The position numbers and the translations under genes were made by a program. From positions 180,072 to 244,071 of the forward strand of contig NZ_FUYZ01000005.1 of the NCBI RefSeq assembly GCF_900167905.1: a stretch of DNA of 64,000 nucleotides. Direction: 5' to 3'. Within the stretch, counting starts at the first letter, position 1. Every line of letters starts with the position of its first letter. Shown one piece after another: positions 1 through 9,049 of this stretch. The stretch is from Soonwooa buanensis. GTDB lineage: Bacteria > Bacteroidota > Bacteroidia > Flavobacteriales > Weeksellaceae. The notes below the pieces were generated by a model that was not told the DNA's origin, made no database searches, and worked only from the letters and a program-made list of their open reading frames with translations.

Positions 1-1482
1 GGGTTGTATAAGTGCTGTTGGCATTTTTTCACCTTCGCCAACAACCATAATTTGTTCAATAAATAAAGAAGCCTTCGCAAGATTTTCGATGACTTGTGGT
101 GCAACATATTTACCGCCCGACGTTTTGAACATTTCTTTTTTTCTATCGGTAATAAAAAGGAATCCATCTTTATCCAAATGTCCAATATCACCTGTTTTGA
201 AGTAGCCTTCATTATCAAAAGCATCTTTAGTTAATTCTGGATTCTTGTAATAACCTTGGGTTACAGTTGGTCCTTTAACCGTGATTTCGCCATCTTCCGC
301 TATTTTAACGTTAACATTAAAAAGAGGTTTTCCGATGGAACCCATTTTCATAAATTCGAAACTGTTAACCGAAATTACAGGCGAAGTTTCTGTCAAACCA
401 TAACCTTCCTGAATCGGAATGCCAGCTGCCTGAAACATAATATTAAGACGTGTAGAAAGTGGCGCAGAACCAGATACTAAAGTTAAAATATTACCTCCAA
501 TACCAGCTCTCCATTTCGAGAAAACTAATTTGTCAGCAATCTTGTGGAAGAAACTTTTTGGTGCACCAAGTTTATAATTTTCGGCAATTTTGAGTGACCA
601 TAAGAAAATACTTTTTTTGATGCCGCCAGCTTCGGTTCCTTTTTTATAAATTGAATCATAAACTTTCTCGATAACACGCGGAACAACCGTCATATAATGC
701 GGTTTTACTTCTTGAAGATTTTCACTAAGCTTGTCTGTGCTTTCAGCGAAATAAATAGCAAAACCATTGTAAGTAAAAAGGTAGAAAATCATCCTTTCGA
801 AGACGTGACACATCGGTAAAAAACTCAATGCACGACTGTCGTTGCCTTGTCTGCGCGGGATTCTGTCTTCGCAACCAATGATGTCTTGGACGATATTGTT
901 GTGTGTTAACATCACGCCTTTTGGTTTTCCTGTCGTCCCAGAAGTGTAGATAATCGACACTAAGTCGTCTGGATAAATTTCCTTTTTAATATCGTCAACT
1001 TCAGCTTGAAGGCTGTCATCTTTCCCAAGTTCTAAAATATCTTCCCAATGTTTAGCAGCATTAACTTTATCAAAAGTATAGATCTCCTTTATCAAAGGAA
1101 GTTGATCACGGATTTCATTAATTTTATTAAATAACTTTTCATCCGATACAAAGCAAAATAACGAATCCGAATCGCCAAGATTATAGACGCAATCGGCCTG
1201 CGAAATCGATGGATAGATAGGAACCGTGATAATGCCGAGTTGCAAAGCTGCTTGGTCGATAATGCACCATTCGGTTCTGTTGGTTGTGGTGATAAGTCCT
1301 ATTTTGTCACCTTTTTTTAAACCTAATTTTATTAAACCTCTAGAAAATTGATTGCTTTTTGCAATGAAGTCTTCAGTTGAAAGATTTCTCCAACTTCCAC
1401 CAATTTTGTCATTGATGTAGTCTTTTTTTGGAAATTTTTCTAGTGTAATATAAGGAATATCGAAAATTCGAGTTAATGTCAT
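1..1482 (-). CDS. Long-chain fatty acid--CoA ligase, C-terminus cut by window edge
   Basis: This AMP-dependent synthetase activates long-chain fatty acids to acyl-CoA via an acyl-adenylate. The reading frame is open from the ATG at 1482 to the left edge, giving 494 visible residues. The complete paralogue next door has 590, so about 95 C-terminal residues lie outside. Visible motifs are the phosphate-binding loop YTSGTTGKPKG, the adenylate motif EGYGLTETSP, GYFKTGDIG and TDRKKE. It has no signal peptide and should be cytosolic or loosely membrane-bound. It lies just downstream of its paralogue on the same strand, but a terminator hairpin separates them, so it may be transcribed on its own. 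The exact chain-length preference cannot be read from the sequence. Confidence 0.93.
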   Translation of the reverse strand, partial: MTLTRIFDIPYITLEKFPKKDYINDKIGGSWRNLSTEDFIAKSNQFSRGLIKLGLKKGDKIGLITTTNRTEWCIIDQAALQLGIITVPIYPSISQADCVYNLGDSDSLFCFVSDEKLFNKINEIRDQLPLIKEIYTFDKVNAAKHWEDILELGKDDSLQAEVDDIKKEIYPDDLVSIIYTSGTTGKPKGVMLTHNNIVQDIIGCEDRIPRRQGNDSRALSFLPMCHVFERMIFYLFTYNGFAIYFAESTDKLSENLQEVKPHYMTVVPRVIEKVYDSIYKKGTEAGGIKKSIFLWSLKIAENYKLGAPKSFFHKIADKLVFSKWRAGIGGNILTLVSGSAPLSTRLNIMFQAAGIPIQEGYGLTETSPVISVNSFEFMKMGSIGKPLFNVNVKIAEDGEITVKGPTVTQGYYKNPELTKDAFDNEGYFKTGDIGHLDKDGFLFITDRKKEMFKTSGGKYVAPQVIENLAKASLFIEQIMVVGEGEKMPTALIQP

Positions 1483-1534
1483 GTTGTTTGTAACAAAGAT
1501 TGAATGCAAATATAACAATTATGAGTTTTTTCAA

Positions 1535-1565
1535 AAAAATAAAGCTATCCAATGGATAGCTTTTT
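1535..1565 (-). terminator. Rho-independent terminator of the second acyl-CoA ligase gene
   Basis: The hairpin AAAGCTATCC/GGATAGCTTT has a 3-nt loop. On the minus strand it is followed by TTATTTTTTT, and it sits 8 nt after the stop codon of the ligase gene. Confidence 0.8.
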
Positions 1566-1572
1566 ATGTTAA

Positions 1573-3345
1573 TTATTTTCTGTCGTACAACTTTTCATAT
1601 AAATCGATGAAAGCTTCTTTGATGGCTTTACGTTTAAGTTTAAGAGTTGGTGTTAGTAGTCCGTCATCTATTGACCATACTTTTGGTGTGAGTTCAATCT
1701 TTTTAATCTGCTCCCACTTGCCTAATTTTTTATTAAGCGTTTCCATCTCTTGCATGATTCTTTCCTTTAGTTCTGGGCTTTTTGCCATTTCTTCTGGTGT
1801 TGTACCAATGTTGAGGTTTTTAATTTTAGCCCAATTTTGTGCGAAATTAAAATCTGGTTGTACCAAAGCGGTTGGCATTTTTTCACCTTCACCAACAACC
1901 ATGATTTGCTCAATAAATTTTGAAGCTTTAGCATGATTCTCGATAACTTGAGGAGCAATGAATTTTCCTCCAGAAGTTTTGAACATTTCTTTTTTTCTAT
2001 CGGTGATAAATAAGAAGCCATCGTCGTCAATGTGTCCAATATCGCCCGTTTTGAAATAACCATCCTCTGTGAAAGCTTCCTGCGTTTTTTCGTCGTCCTT
2101 GTAATAACCACCAAAAATAGAAGGTCCTTTAACTGTGATCTCGCCATCAGCAGCTATTTTAACATCAACATTACTTAGTGGAACGCCTACAGAGCCTAAT
2201 CTCATTTTTTCGAAACTGTTAACCGAAATTACGGGTGAAGTTTCTGTTAAGCCATAACCTTCCAAAACTGGGATTCCCGCAGCTTGGAACATTCTGTTTA
2301 ATCTTGAAGATAAGGCTGCCGAGCCAGAAACTAATGTTATTAAATTTCCGCCCAAGCCTTCTCTCCATTTTTTGAAAACCAGTTTGTCAGCAATAATATG
2401 CGCAAAAGATTTTGGCGCTTGTAGATTGTATTTTTCGGCAATCGAAATTGACCAAAGGAAGATTTTAGATTTAATACCACCAGCTGAAGTTCCTTTATTA
2501 TAAATAGAATCGTAAACTTTTTCTACCAAACGTGGAACAACTGTCATGTAGTGAGGCTTGGCTTCTTTGACATTTTCACCAATTTTTTCGATGCTCTCGG
2601 CATAGTAAATCGATATACCATTATTAACGAAAATATAATATACCATTCTTTCAAAAATATGACAAATCGGTAAAAAACTTAATGCACGAAGGTCTTTATA
2701 GTTAATGCTTTTGTCTCTTGGGATTCGAGAATCGCTTCCCAAAACATTTGACACGATGTTTTTGTGTGTTAGCATCACGCCTTTGGGACGTCCTGTTGTA
2801 CCAGAAGTGTAGATTAATGTCACCACGTCATCTTCTTGTATGCCTTTGGATAGATCTTCAACTTCTTGCTGTGTCGCATCATCTTCTCCAAGATCTAATA
2901 TTTCTTTCCAATTAGGAGCGCCGTCTACATCATCAAAACAAAAAACACCAGCCAAAGATGACACCTCAGGCTTTACAACCTGCATTTTTTTGTATAAGTC
3001 AACATCTGATACGAAGCAATATTTTATTTCGGCATTATTAAAAATATACACATAATCTTCCTCCGAAATGGTTGGATATACAGGCACCGAAATAGCGCCG
3101 ATTTGAGAAATTCCCAAATCCATAATGCTCCATTCTGTACGGTTGTTGCTTGTGATTAATCCGATTTTGTCACCAGGTTTTATCCCTAGTTTTAACAGTC
3201 CTCGAGAAATTTTGTTTGCTTGGTTAATAAACTCTAAGGTGGACGTTTTTTTCCATTCCCCATTCTTTTTCGTGACCAAAGCATCATTTTTAGGATATTG
3301 ATTTAGAGCCTTATGAGCAAAATCAAACGTTCTTTTAACAGACAT
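1573..3345 (-). CDS. Long-chain fatty acid--CoA ligase (AMP-dependent synthetase)
   Basis: This complete 590-residue acyl-CoA synthetase of the FadD15 / long-chain ACSL type makes acyl-CoA for beta-oxidation or lipid synthesis. The phosphate-binding loop YTSGTTGRPKG is at 179-189, EGYGLTETSP at 362-371, and GYFKTGDIG at 429-437, followed by TDRKKEMFKTSGGK. It aligns without large gaps to the truncated neighbour downstream, including identical stretches around the adenylate motif, which indicates an old tandem duplication. The start MSVKRTF fits the family length. An acyl-CoA dehydrogenase is transcribed divergently 164 bp away, consistent with a fatty-acid degradation locus. The substrate is not determined by sequence. 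Confidence 0.94.
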   Translation of the reverse strand: MSVKRTFDFAHKALNQYPKNDALVTKKNGEWKKTSTLEFINQANKISRGLLKLGIKPGDKIGLITSNNRTEWSIMDLGISQIGAISVPVYPTISEEDYVYIFNNAEIKYCFVSDVDLYKKMQVVKPEVSSLAGVFCFDDVDGAPNWKEILDLGEDDATQQEVEDLSKGIQEDDVVTLIYTSGTTGRPKGVMLTHKNIVSNVLGSDSRIPRDKSINYKDLRALSFLPICHIFERMVYYIFVNNGISIYYAESIEKIGENVKEAKPHYMTVVPRLVEKVYDSIYNKGTSAGGIKSKIFLWSISIAEKYNLQAPKSFAHIIADKLVFKKWREGLGGNLITLVSGSAALSSRLNRMFQAAGIPVLEGYGLTETSPVISVNSFEKMRLGSVGVPLSNVDVKIAADGEITVKGPSIFGGYYKDDEKTQEAFTEDGYFKTGDIGHIDDDGFLFITDRKKEMFKTSGGKFIAPQVIENHAKASKFIEQIMVVGEGEKMPTALVQPDFNFAQNWAKIKNLNIGTTPEEMAKSPELKERIMQEMETLNKKLGKWEQIKKIELTPKVWSIDDGLLTPTLKLKRKAIKEAFIDLYEKLYDRK

Positions 3346-3509
3346 ATCGTTAAATATTTGATAATTTTTAAATTAAATTTAATAAAAAGTAGGTTTTCGT
3401 AAATATAGTTTTTTTTAGTCAAATGGCAAAAATGTATTTTATTCGATACATATCGTTATAATTTTCGTAAAAATCGTAAATTTACAAGCAATTAATACTA
3501 GTAATTGAT

Positions 3510-4652
3510 ATGGATTTTAATTTATCAGAAGAACAACTGATGATTCAGCAGGCAGCTAGAGATTTCGCTCAGACTGAATTACTTCCTGGTGTTATCGAAA
3601 GAGATACACATCAAAAATTCCCGACAGAACAAGTTAAGAAAATGGGAGAACTTGGTTTCCTAGGTATGATGGTTGACCCAAAATACGGAGGAGCTGGTCT
3701 TGACAGTGTATCTTACGTTCTTGCAATGGAAGAAATTGCAAAAATTGATGCTTCTGCTGCAGTAGTAATGTCAGTTAACAACTCTTTAGTATGTGCTGGT
3801 CTAGAAAAATTTGCTAGCGAAGAGCAAAAAATGAAGTATCTAAAACCTCTTGCAAGTGGAGAAGTTATCGGTGCTTTCGCATTGTCTGAGCCAGAAGCTG
3901 GATCTGACGCAACATCTCAACGTACAACTGCTGAGGATAAAGGTGATTATTATTTATTAAACGGTACTAAAAACTGGATTACTAACGGTGGTAACGCATC
4001 TTATTATATCGTTATTGCGCAGACTGATCCAGAAAAGAAGCATAAAGGTATCAACGCCTTCATCGTAGAAAGAGGTTGGGAAGGTTTCGAAATTGGTCCA
4101 AAAGAAGACAAATTAGGAATTAGAGGAAGTGACACGCATTCTTTACTTTTCACAGATGTTAAAGTACCAAAAGAAAACAGAATTGGTGAAGACGGATTCG
4201 GATTCAACTTTGCAATGGCGGTTCTTAACGGCGGTAGAATTGGTATCGCGTCTCAAGCTTTAGGTATCGCATCTGGTGCTTACGAATTGGCGCTTAAATA
4301 TGCTAAAGAAAGAAAAGCTTTCGGTACAGAGATTATCAACCACCAAGCGATTGCTTTCAAATTAGCTGATATGCACGTTAACATTACAGCGGCTAGAATG
4401 CTTTGTTTCAAAGCGGCAGTTGAGAAAGATGCGGGTAAAGATATCTCAGAAAGTGGCGCTATGGCAAAACTTTATTCGTCTCAAGTTGCGATGGATACAA
4501 CTATCGAAGCGGTACAAGTACACGGTGGATATGGTTATGTTAAAGAATATCACGTAGAACGATTGATGCGTGATGCGAAGATTACACAAATCTACGAAGG
4601 TACCTCAGAAATCCAAAAGATTGTGATCTCTAGAAGTATTGCTAAGAAATAA
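3510..4652 (+). CDS. Acyl-CoA dehydrogenase
   Basis: This FAD-dependent enzyme performs the alpha,beta-dehydrogenation of acyl-CoA, the first step of beta-oxidation. Its 380 residues match the usual short/medium-chain length. FAD- and substrate-binding segments include SEPEAGSDA and WITNGG, and the C-terminal IYEGTSEIQK carries the predicted catalytic Glu at 363, matching the YEG position of medium-chain and butyryl-CoA dehydrogenases. There is no signal peptide. The neighbouring acyl-CoA ligases supply a plausible substrate. The gene lies 36 bp upstream of a small membrane protein gene with no terminator between, so the two may be cotranscribed. Chain length and electron acceptor (probably ETF) are inferred. 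Confidence 0.95.
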   Translation: MDFNLSEEQLMIQQAARDFAQTELLPGVIERDTHQKFPTEQVKKMGELGFLGMMVDPKYGGAGLDSVSYVLAMEEIAKIDASAAVVMSVNNSLVCAGLEKFASEEQKMKYLKPLASGEVIGAFALSEPEAGSDATSQRTTAEDKGDYYLLNGTKNWITNGGNASYYIVIAQTDPEKKHKGINAFIVERGWEGFEIGPKEDKLGIRGSDTHSLLFTDVKVPKENRIGEDGFGFNFAMAVLNGGRIGIASQALGIASGAYELALKYAKERKAFGTEIINHQAIAFKLADMHVNITAARMLCFKAAVEKDAGKDISESGAMAKLYSSQVAMDTTIEAVQVHGGYGYVKEYHVERLMRDAKITQIYEGTSEIQKIVISRSIAKK

Positions 4653-4688
4653 TTTGTTGTTATCTTTATCAATTAAACATAAATTATC

Positions 4689-5054
4689 ATGAAATATTTT
4701 TGGATTTTTTTGGCAGCAGCAGTGCTTTTACTAGGCGGTTTTGTTTGGTATAAATTTTATTTTGTATTCGGAGAAGGCGTTAAATCTGGTTATCTAAACT
4801 ATGCTGTTAAAAAAGGAAATGTTTTCAAAACCTATGAAGGGAAGTTGATCCAAGAAGGATTTGGCACGACCAAAGTTGGTGGTGCACTTGGAAGCAATCA
4901 GTTTGAATTTTCTATCGAAGATGAAGCTGTTTTCAAGCAATTAGAACTTAATAGCGGAAAGTATTTCGATTTACATTACAAAGAATATCATGGTAGCTTG
5001 CCGTGGCGAGGAAATACAGTGTATGTCGTTGATAAAGTTATCAGCATGAAATAA
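4689..5054 (+). CDS. Conserved small membrane-anchored protein, function unknown
   Basis: This 121-residue protein has an N-terminal hydrophobic segment (about residues 4-22, ending in WYKFYFVFGEG) and then a soluble beta-rich domain. It looks anchored in the inner membrane with the domain on the periplasmic side. I recall similar proteins of this length, with the VFGEGVKSG and LPWRG motifs, being common in Bacteroidota, but I know no demonstrated function. It follows the acyl-CoA dehydrogenase closely and is followed by a strong terminator, so it is probably the last gene of that transcript. Confidence 0.75.
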   Translation: MKYFWIFLAAAVLLLGGFVWYKFYFVFGEGVKSGYLNYAVKKGNVFKTYEGKLIQEGFGTTKVGGALGSNQFEFSIEDEAVFKQLELNSGKYFDLHYKEYHGSLPWRGNTVYVVDKVISMK

Positions 5055-5062
5055 TAAAAGAG

Positions 5063-5089
5063 TCCCTTTCAGTAATGAAAGGGATTTTT
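5063..5089 (+). terminator. Rho-independent terminator
   Basis: Perfect 8-bp stem TCCCTTTC/GAAAGGGA with a 6-nt loop, followed by TTTTTG. It closes the acyl-CoA dehydrogenase / membrane protein unit. Confidence 0.88.
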
Positions 5090-5122
5090 GTATTTTTAAA
5101 CTTCGTATTAAATCATTATTAA

Positions 5123-6190
5123 ATGAAATATCTAATCCTTTTAGCTTTTGCATCGATAAGTCTATATGCACAAGAAACGCAATTAACAGATGCGTTAGCA
5201 ACTAAGTTATCCGAGATGCCTTTGAAATGCATTGAGCAAGAATATCCAAATAAGACTGCTCATATTATCAACTCTTTACAAGAAGTTAGCTTGTCACCAA
5301 AAGATCTGCATCCTTCTTTTTATGGTTGTTTTGACTGGCATAGCTCTGTTCATGGTCATTGGATGTTGTTGAAAATTTTAAAAGAAAAACCAAATCTTGC
5401 GCAATCTTGGCGTATTACAAAGATTTTAGACAAAAGTTTCAATGCCGAATCTCTTAAAAAGGAAGCACAATATTTTACTAAATATGATCTCGCAAAAAAC
5501 TTTGAAAGAACCTATGGTTGGGCTTGGATCCTGAAGCTTGATGAAGAATTAGCCACTTGGGATACACCACAAGCTAAGACTTGGCATCAAAATATGAAAC
5601 CTCTTACAGATGAGATTTTGCGAATGTGGAAAGATTATCTTCCTAAACAGACTTATCCTAACAGAACAGGCGTTCATCCCAATTCTGCTTTTGCAATAGG
5701 TTTTGCCATCGATTGGGCGAGAAAAATTGGCGATAAAGATTTTGAAAATCAATTGATACAAAAGGCTAAAAGTTTTTATTTAAAAGATGAAAAAACGCCT
5801 GCCTATCTAGAGCCAGATGGTTCGGACTTTTTCTCTCCAAGTTTGGAAATAGCCGATCTTATGCGTCGTGTGCTTTCTCAAAAAGATTTTGAAAATTGGT
5901 TGGATCAATTTTATGATAAGAGAAGTCTCGAAAATATTTCTCAAATACCAGTTGTAAGCGATTTGTCAGATTATCAAACGGTACATTTGGTGGGTTTATC
6001 TTTTAGTAAAGCTTGGTGTATGAAGGGGATTTCCAGAGCTTTATCTAATAGTCATCCACTTAAAAAACAATTTGAAGATACAGCGGAACATTTCTTAAAA
6101 AACGGAATGCCTTTAATGTTTAGTAGTAATTATGGCGGAGATCATTGGTTAGCTAGTTTTGCAGTTTTTGCTATTTCAAATGTAGATTAA
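5123..6190 (+). CDS. DUF2891 family exported protein
   Basis: This 355-residue protein has a short signal peptide (MKYLILLAFASISLYAQE) and a body typical of DUF2891. Recognisable stretches are HPSFYGCFDWHSSVHGHW near residue 70, RTYGWAWILKLDEEL, and a C-terminal GGDHWLASFAVFA. The pattern of aromatic, His and Asp residues with helical repeats suggests an alpha/alpha-barrel like those of some glycoside hydrolases, but no activity is known to me. It probably acts in the periplasm. It lies between two terminated units and is followed 41 bp later by a small lipoprotein gene on the same strand. Confidence 0.85.
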   Translation: MKYLILLAFASISLYAQETQLTDALATKLSEMPLKCIEQEYPNKTAHIINSLQEVSLSPKDLHPSFYGCFDWHSSVHGHWMLLKILKEKPNLAQSWRITKILDKSFNAESLKKEAQYFTKYDLAKNFERTYGWAWILKLDEELATWDTPQAKTWHQNMKPLTDEILRMWKDYLPKQTYPNRTGVHPNSAFAIGFAIDWARKIGDKDFENQLIQKAKSFYLKDEKTPAYLEPDGSDFFSPSLEIADLMRRVLSQKDFENWLDQFYDKRSLENISQIPVVSDLSDYQTVHLVGLSFSKAWCMKGISRALSNSHPLKKQFEDTAEHFLKNGMPLMFSSNYGGDHWLASFAVFAISNVD

Positions 6191-6231
6191 TTTTATTTTT
6201 TGCTATATTATTTCTATATTTACCGAAAAAG

Positions 6232-6693
6232 ATGAAAATATTTACAACAATAGCAATTGGATTGTCTTTAATGTCATGTAATGGCACTTCTAGCATGCAT
6301 GCGCAAAAAGGTAAAACAATGCAGAAAGTAGAATATACAGAAGAGCGTAGGTTGAACAAAGATTTTGATTCGAAAGAAATTTTTGCATTATCAACAATGG
6401 ATGAAGTTACAAATCTCTATGGTAAACTGCAAGATCCACAATTCAAACGTTCTGCACCTATTCCTATTATAGAAGCTGGTGAAAGTCTATTAGTTGTAAA
6501 GCCAAAGGCAAGTTCTGCAACAGATTACTCAGATATTGAAATCGAAAGTATTCAAAAAGATGAAAAAAATATTATTGTAAAATATAAAAAAATTGAAAAC
6601 TGGGAATATAAGGAAGCAAAACAAACGCATCCTGTTTTAATTTTAAAAATTGAAAGTAGTCCTAAAAATTTAATTTTAGAAAAAATAAAATAA
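6232..6693 (+). CDS. Putative small lipoprotein, function unknown
   Basis: The 153-residue product begins with a hydrophobic leader ending in the lipobox-like LMSC at residues 13-16 (Cys16), so it is probably a lipoprotein. The rest is charged and Lys/Glu-rich, with no motif I recognise. It sits 22 bp upstream of a large secreted metallopeptidase gene and may share its transcript. A role as a protease partner or inhibitor would be speculation. Confidence 0.6.
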   Translation: MKIFTTIAIGLSLMSCNGTSSMHAQKGKTMQKVEYTEERRLNKDFDSKEIFALSTMDEVTNLYGKLQDPQFKRSAPIPIIEAGESLLVVKPKASSATDYSDIEIESIQKDEKNIIVKYKKIENWEYKEAKQTHPVLILKIESSPKNLILEKIK

Positions 6694-6715
6694 TATAATC
6701 GCAAAATAAATTTTA

Positions 6716-8974
6716 ATGAAATCAAAATTATTATTGGGGTTAGGGGTAACTCTAATGTCTACTGGAGCTTTCTACGCTCAACAAAATTCTTGGATGAACA
6801 TTGCTACAAAGAATGTGTCTAATGCAAGAGAAAGATCAATTACTGTAACAGACTACAAATTGTTAAGCCTTAACAATTCTCAGTTTGAAGCGCAGTTATC
6901 AGCTATCGGAAAAAACTCAGGGAAAACATTAATGAAGTTCCCTAATGAGCAAGGTACTACAGATACTTTTGAAGTGATAGAATCTTCTACAATGCACCCA
7001 GATCTACAAGCAAAATATGCTGATGTTAGATCTTTCACAGGGGTTAAAGTTGGAGATCCTTTAACGAGAATTACCTTTACTTATGATCCATATTTTGGAC
7101 TTAATGCAAGTGTAAGAAGTGGAAAAGGTATCTATTATGTAGATTCTTACTCTAAGGATAACAAAATCTACATGATGTATAATCGTAAGAATGCATCTTC
7201 GGAACGTAATTTTAACTGTCTTTTTGATGAGCACGGCGAAAAAGAAATCCATCAAACAATGGAAAATGCTAGTCAAAGCAAAACAGTTAAAGACGGTCAA
7301 ATGCGTAAGTATAGACTCGCTTTGGCTACTGCTGTAGAATACACATCATATACAGCAAATGCAGCTGGAGTTGGTAATGGAACTGACGCTGAGAAGAAAA
7401 CAGCAGTTATGGCAGCTCTTAACTTAACAGTTAATAGACTTAACGAAGTATATGGTAACGATCTATCTGTTAAGCTAGAATTAGTGCCTAATAACGATTT
7501 GTTAATATTTATCGATTCGGATAATTATAATCCATTAAGTGCATCTTCTATGTTAGGGGCTAACCAAACGGCTGTTGATAACTTAATTGGAAAACCAAAT
7601 TACGATATTGGTCACGTATATTTCCAAGCACAACAAGGAAATGACAATGGTGTAGCTTATCTTCGATCTGTTTGTAATAACAATTTGAAAGCAGGTGGGG
7701 TAACGGGTTCTGCAAATCCTGTGGGTGATCCTTTTGTTATTGACTATGTTGCACACGAAATGGGGCACCAGTTTGGAGCTAACCATACACAAAACAATAA
7801 TTGTAACAGAAATGATGGTACTTCGATAGAGCCAGGTAGTGCTAGTACTATTATGGGCTATGCAGGTATTTGTTCGCCAAATGTACAAGGTAATAGTGAT
7901 GCTTACTTCCACTCTGTGAGTATAAGAGAGATGTACGCTCATGTTACAGGTGCAGCTAGTTGTAGTGTTAACACGGCTACAGGTAATAATGCGCCAACTG
8001 CAGATGCAGGTCCAGATAGAACGATCCCTAAAGAAACACCTTTTGTACTTAAAGGGATTGGCTCTGACCAAGATGGTGATACCATTACTTATAACTGGGA
8101 ACAAATCGACACTGGTGCTGCAACAATGCCTCCAAGACCTATTAATACTGTTGGTCCAATGTTTAGATCAATGACTGCGACAGTTTCTCCAGAACGTTAC
8201 TTCCCAAGATTATCAACGATTATCGAAGGTTACAATCCTAATGTTAATGCACAAACTAACTATAGAGCATGGGAAAAACTTTCTAACGTAGCTAGACCTC
8301 TTAACTTCTCTCTTTTGGTTAGAGATAACAATCCAGTTGGTGGACAGTCTGGTAGAGATGACGTAAAGTTGACGGTATCTGTTGAAGCAGGACCTTTCCT
8401 TGTAACTTCTCAAAATGCTGCGGATATCGTTTGGGATTTAGGTTCGACACAAACAATTACTTGGGATGTTGCAAATACAAATGTTGCTCCAGTTAATACT
8501 GCCAATGTACAGATTTTATTATCGACAGATGGTGGTTTAACGTTCCCTCATGAGTTGGTAGCGAGTACACCAAATAATGGATCATATACATTTACAGTGC
8601 CTGGAGGATTAGGTGTTAGTGATGATGCAAGAATCATGATCAAGGCGATTGATAATGTATTCTTAAACGTTAACAAGGTTAAATTTAAAATTAACTCAGA
8701 CTTAGCAACAAGTAATGTAGAGGCTGCTAAAGAGGTCGTTATCCATCCAAACCCTTCTAAAAATGGTATCTTTACTATCGAAGTAGATGCTAAAAATGTA
8801 TCATACAGCGTCTTCTCAGCAGAAGGTCGTCTAGTAGCGATGAAAAAAGATCTAAAATCTTCTGGCAAGCACTTAGATAAAATTGATTTATCTCAATTAG
8901 GTTCAGGAGTTTACTTCTTAAAAGTTGATGCTGATGGCAAAGTTTCTTCTAAGAAATTAGTTATTGCTAAATAA
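6716..8974 (+). CDS. Secreted reprolysin-like metallopeptidase with T9SS sorting domain
   Basis: This 752-residue extracellular zinc protease starts with a signal peptide (to about residue 21). The zinc motif HEMGHQFGANH is at 347-357, the extended HExxHxxGxxH of metzincins (reprolysin/M12B-like). A downstream STIMGYAG segment supplies the Met-turn. A PKD/cadherin-like module follows (APTADAGPDRTI, about residue 425), then a second beta-sandwich region. The last ~80 residues (HPNPSKNG to KKLVIAK) are a type A T9SS sorting domain, so the protein should cross the outer membrane by the type IX system and be released or attached to the surface. The substrate is unknown. A strong terminator follows directly. 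Confidence 0.93.
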   Translation: MKSKLLLGLGVTLMSTGAFYAQQNSWMNIATKNVSNARERSITVTDYKLLSLNNSQFEAQLSAIGKNSGKTLMKFPNEQGTTDTFEVIESSTMHPDLQAKYADVRSFTGVKVGDPLTRITFTYDPYFGLNASVRSGKGIYYVDSYSKDNKIYMMYNRKNASSERNFNCLFDEHGEKEIHQTMENASQSKTVKDGQMRKYRLALATAVEYTSYTANAAGVGNGTDAEKKTAVMAALNLTVNRLNEVYGNDLSVKLELVPNNDLLIFIDSDNYNPLSASSMLGANQTAVDNLIGKPNYDIGHVYFQAQQGNDNGVAYLRSVCNNNLKAGGVTGSANPVGDPFVIDYVAHEMGHQFGANHTQNNNCNRNDGTSIEPGSASTIMGYAGICSPNVQGNSDAYFHSVSIREMYAHVTGAASCSVNTATGNNAPTADAGPDRTIPKETPFVLKGIGSDQDGDTITYNWEQIDTGAATMPPRPINTVGPMFRSMTATVSPERYFPRLSTIIEGYNPNVNAQTNYRAWEKLSNVARPLNFSLLVRDNNPVGGQSGRDDVKLTVSVEAGPFLVTSQNAADIVWDLGSTQTITWDVANTNVAPVNTANVQILLSTDGGLTFPHELVASTPNNGSYTFTVPGGLGVSDDARIMIKAIDNVFLNVNKVKFKINSDLATSNVEAAKEVVIHPNPSKNGIFTIEVDAKNVSYSVFSAEGRLVAMKKDLKSSGKHLDKIDLSQLGSGVYFLKVDADGKVSSKKLVIAK

Positions 8975-8996
8975 TCAGGCAAAAACACATAATAAG

Positions 8997-9027
8997 AAAG
9001 CTACTCAATTTTGAGTAGCTTTTTTTT
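8997..9027 (+). terminator. Rho-independent terminator of the metallopeptidase gene
   Basis: Perfect 12-bp stem AAAGCTACTCAA/TTGAGTAGCTTT with a 2-nt loop, then a run of T. Confidence 0.88.
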
Positions 9028-9049
9028 GTTTCATTAATTTAATGAAAAG

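Noticed and set aside
1481..1936. 151-codon plus-strand frame over the start of one ligase and the end of the other
   Set aside because: It runs antisense to a well-supported ligase gene and has no recognisable features.
7583..8104. Long open frame on the minus strand inside the metallopeptidase gene
   Set aside because: Its composition (Thr/Ile/Cys-rich, no motif) and full overlap with a clear gene show it to be an antisense shadow.
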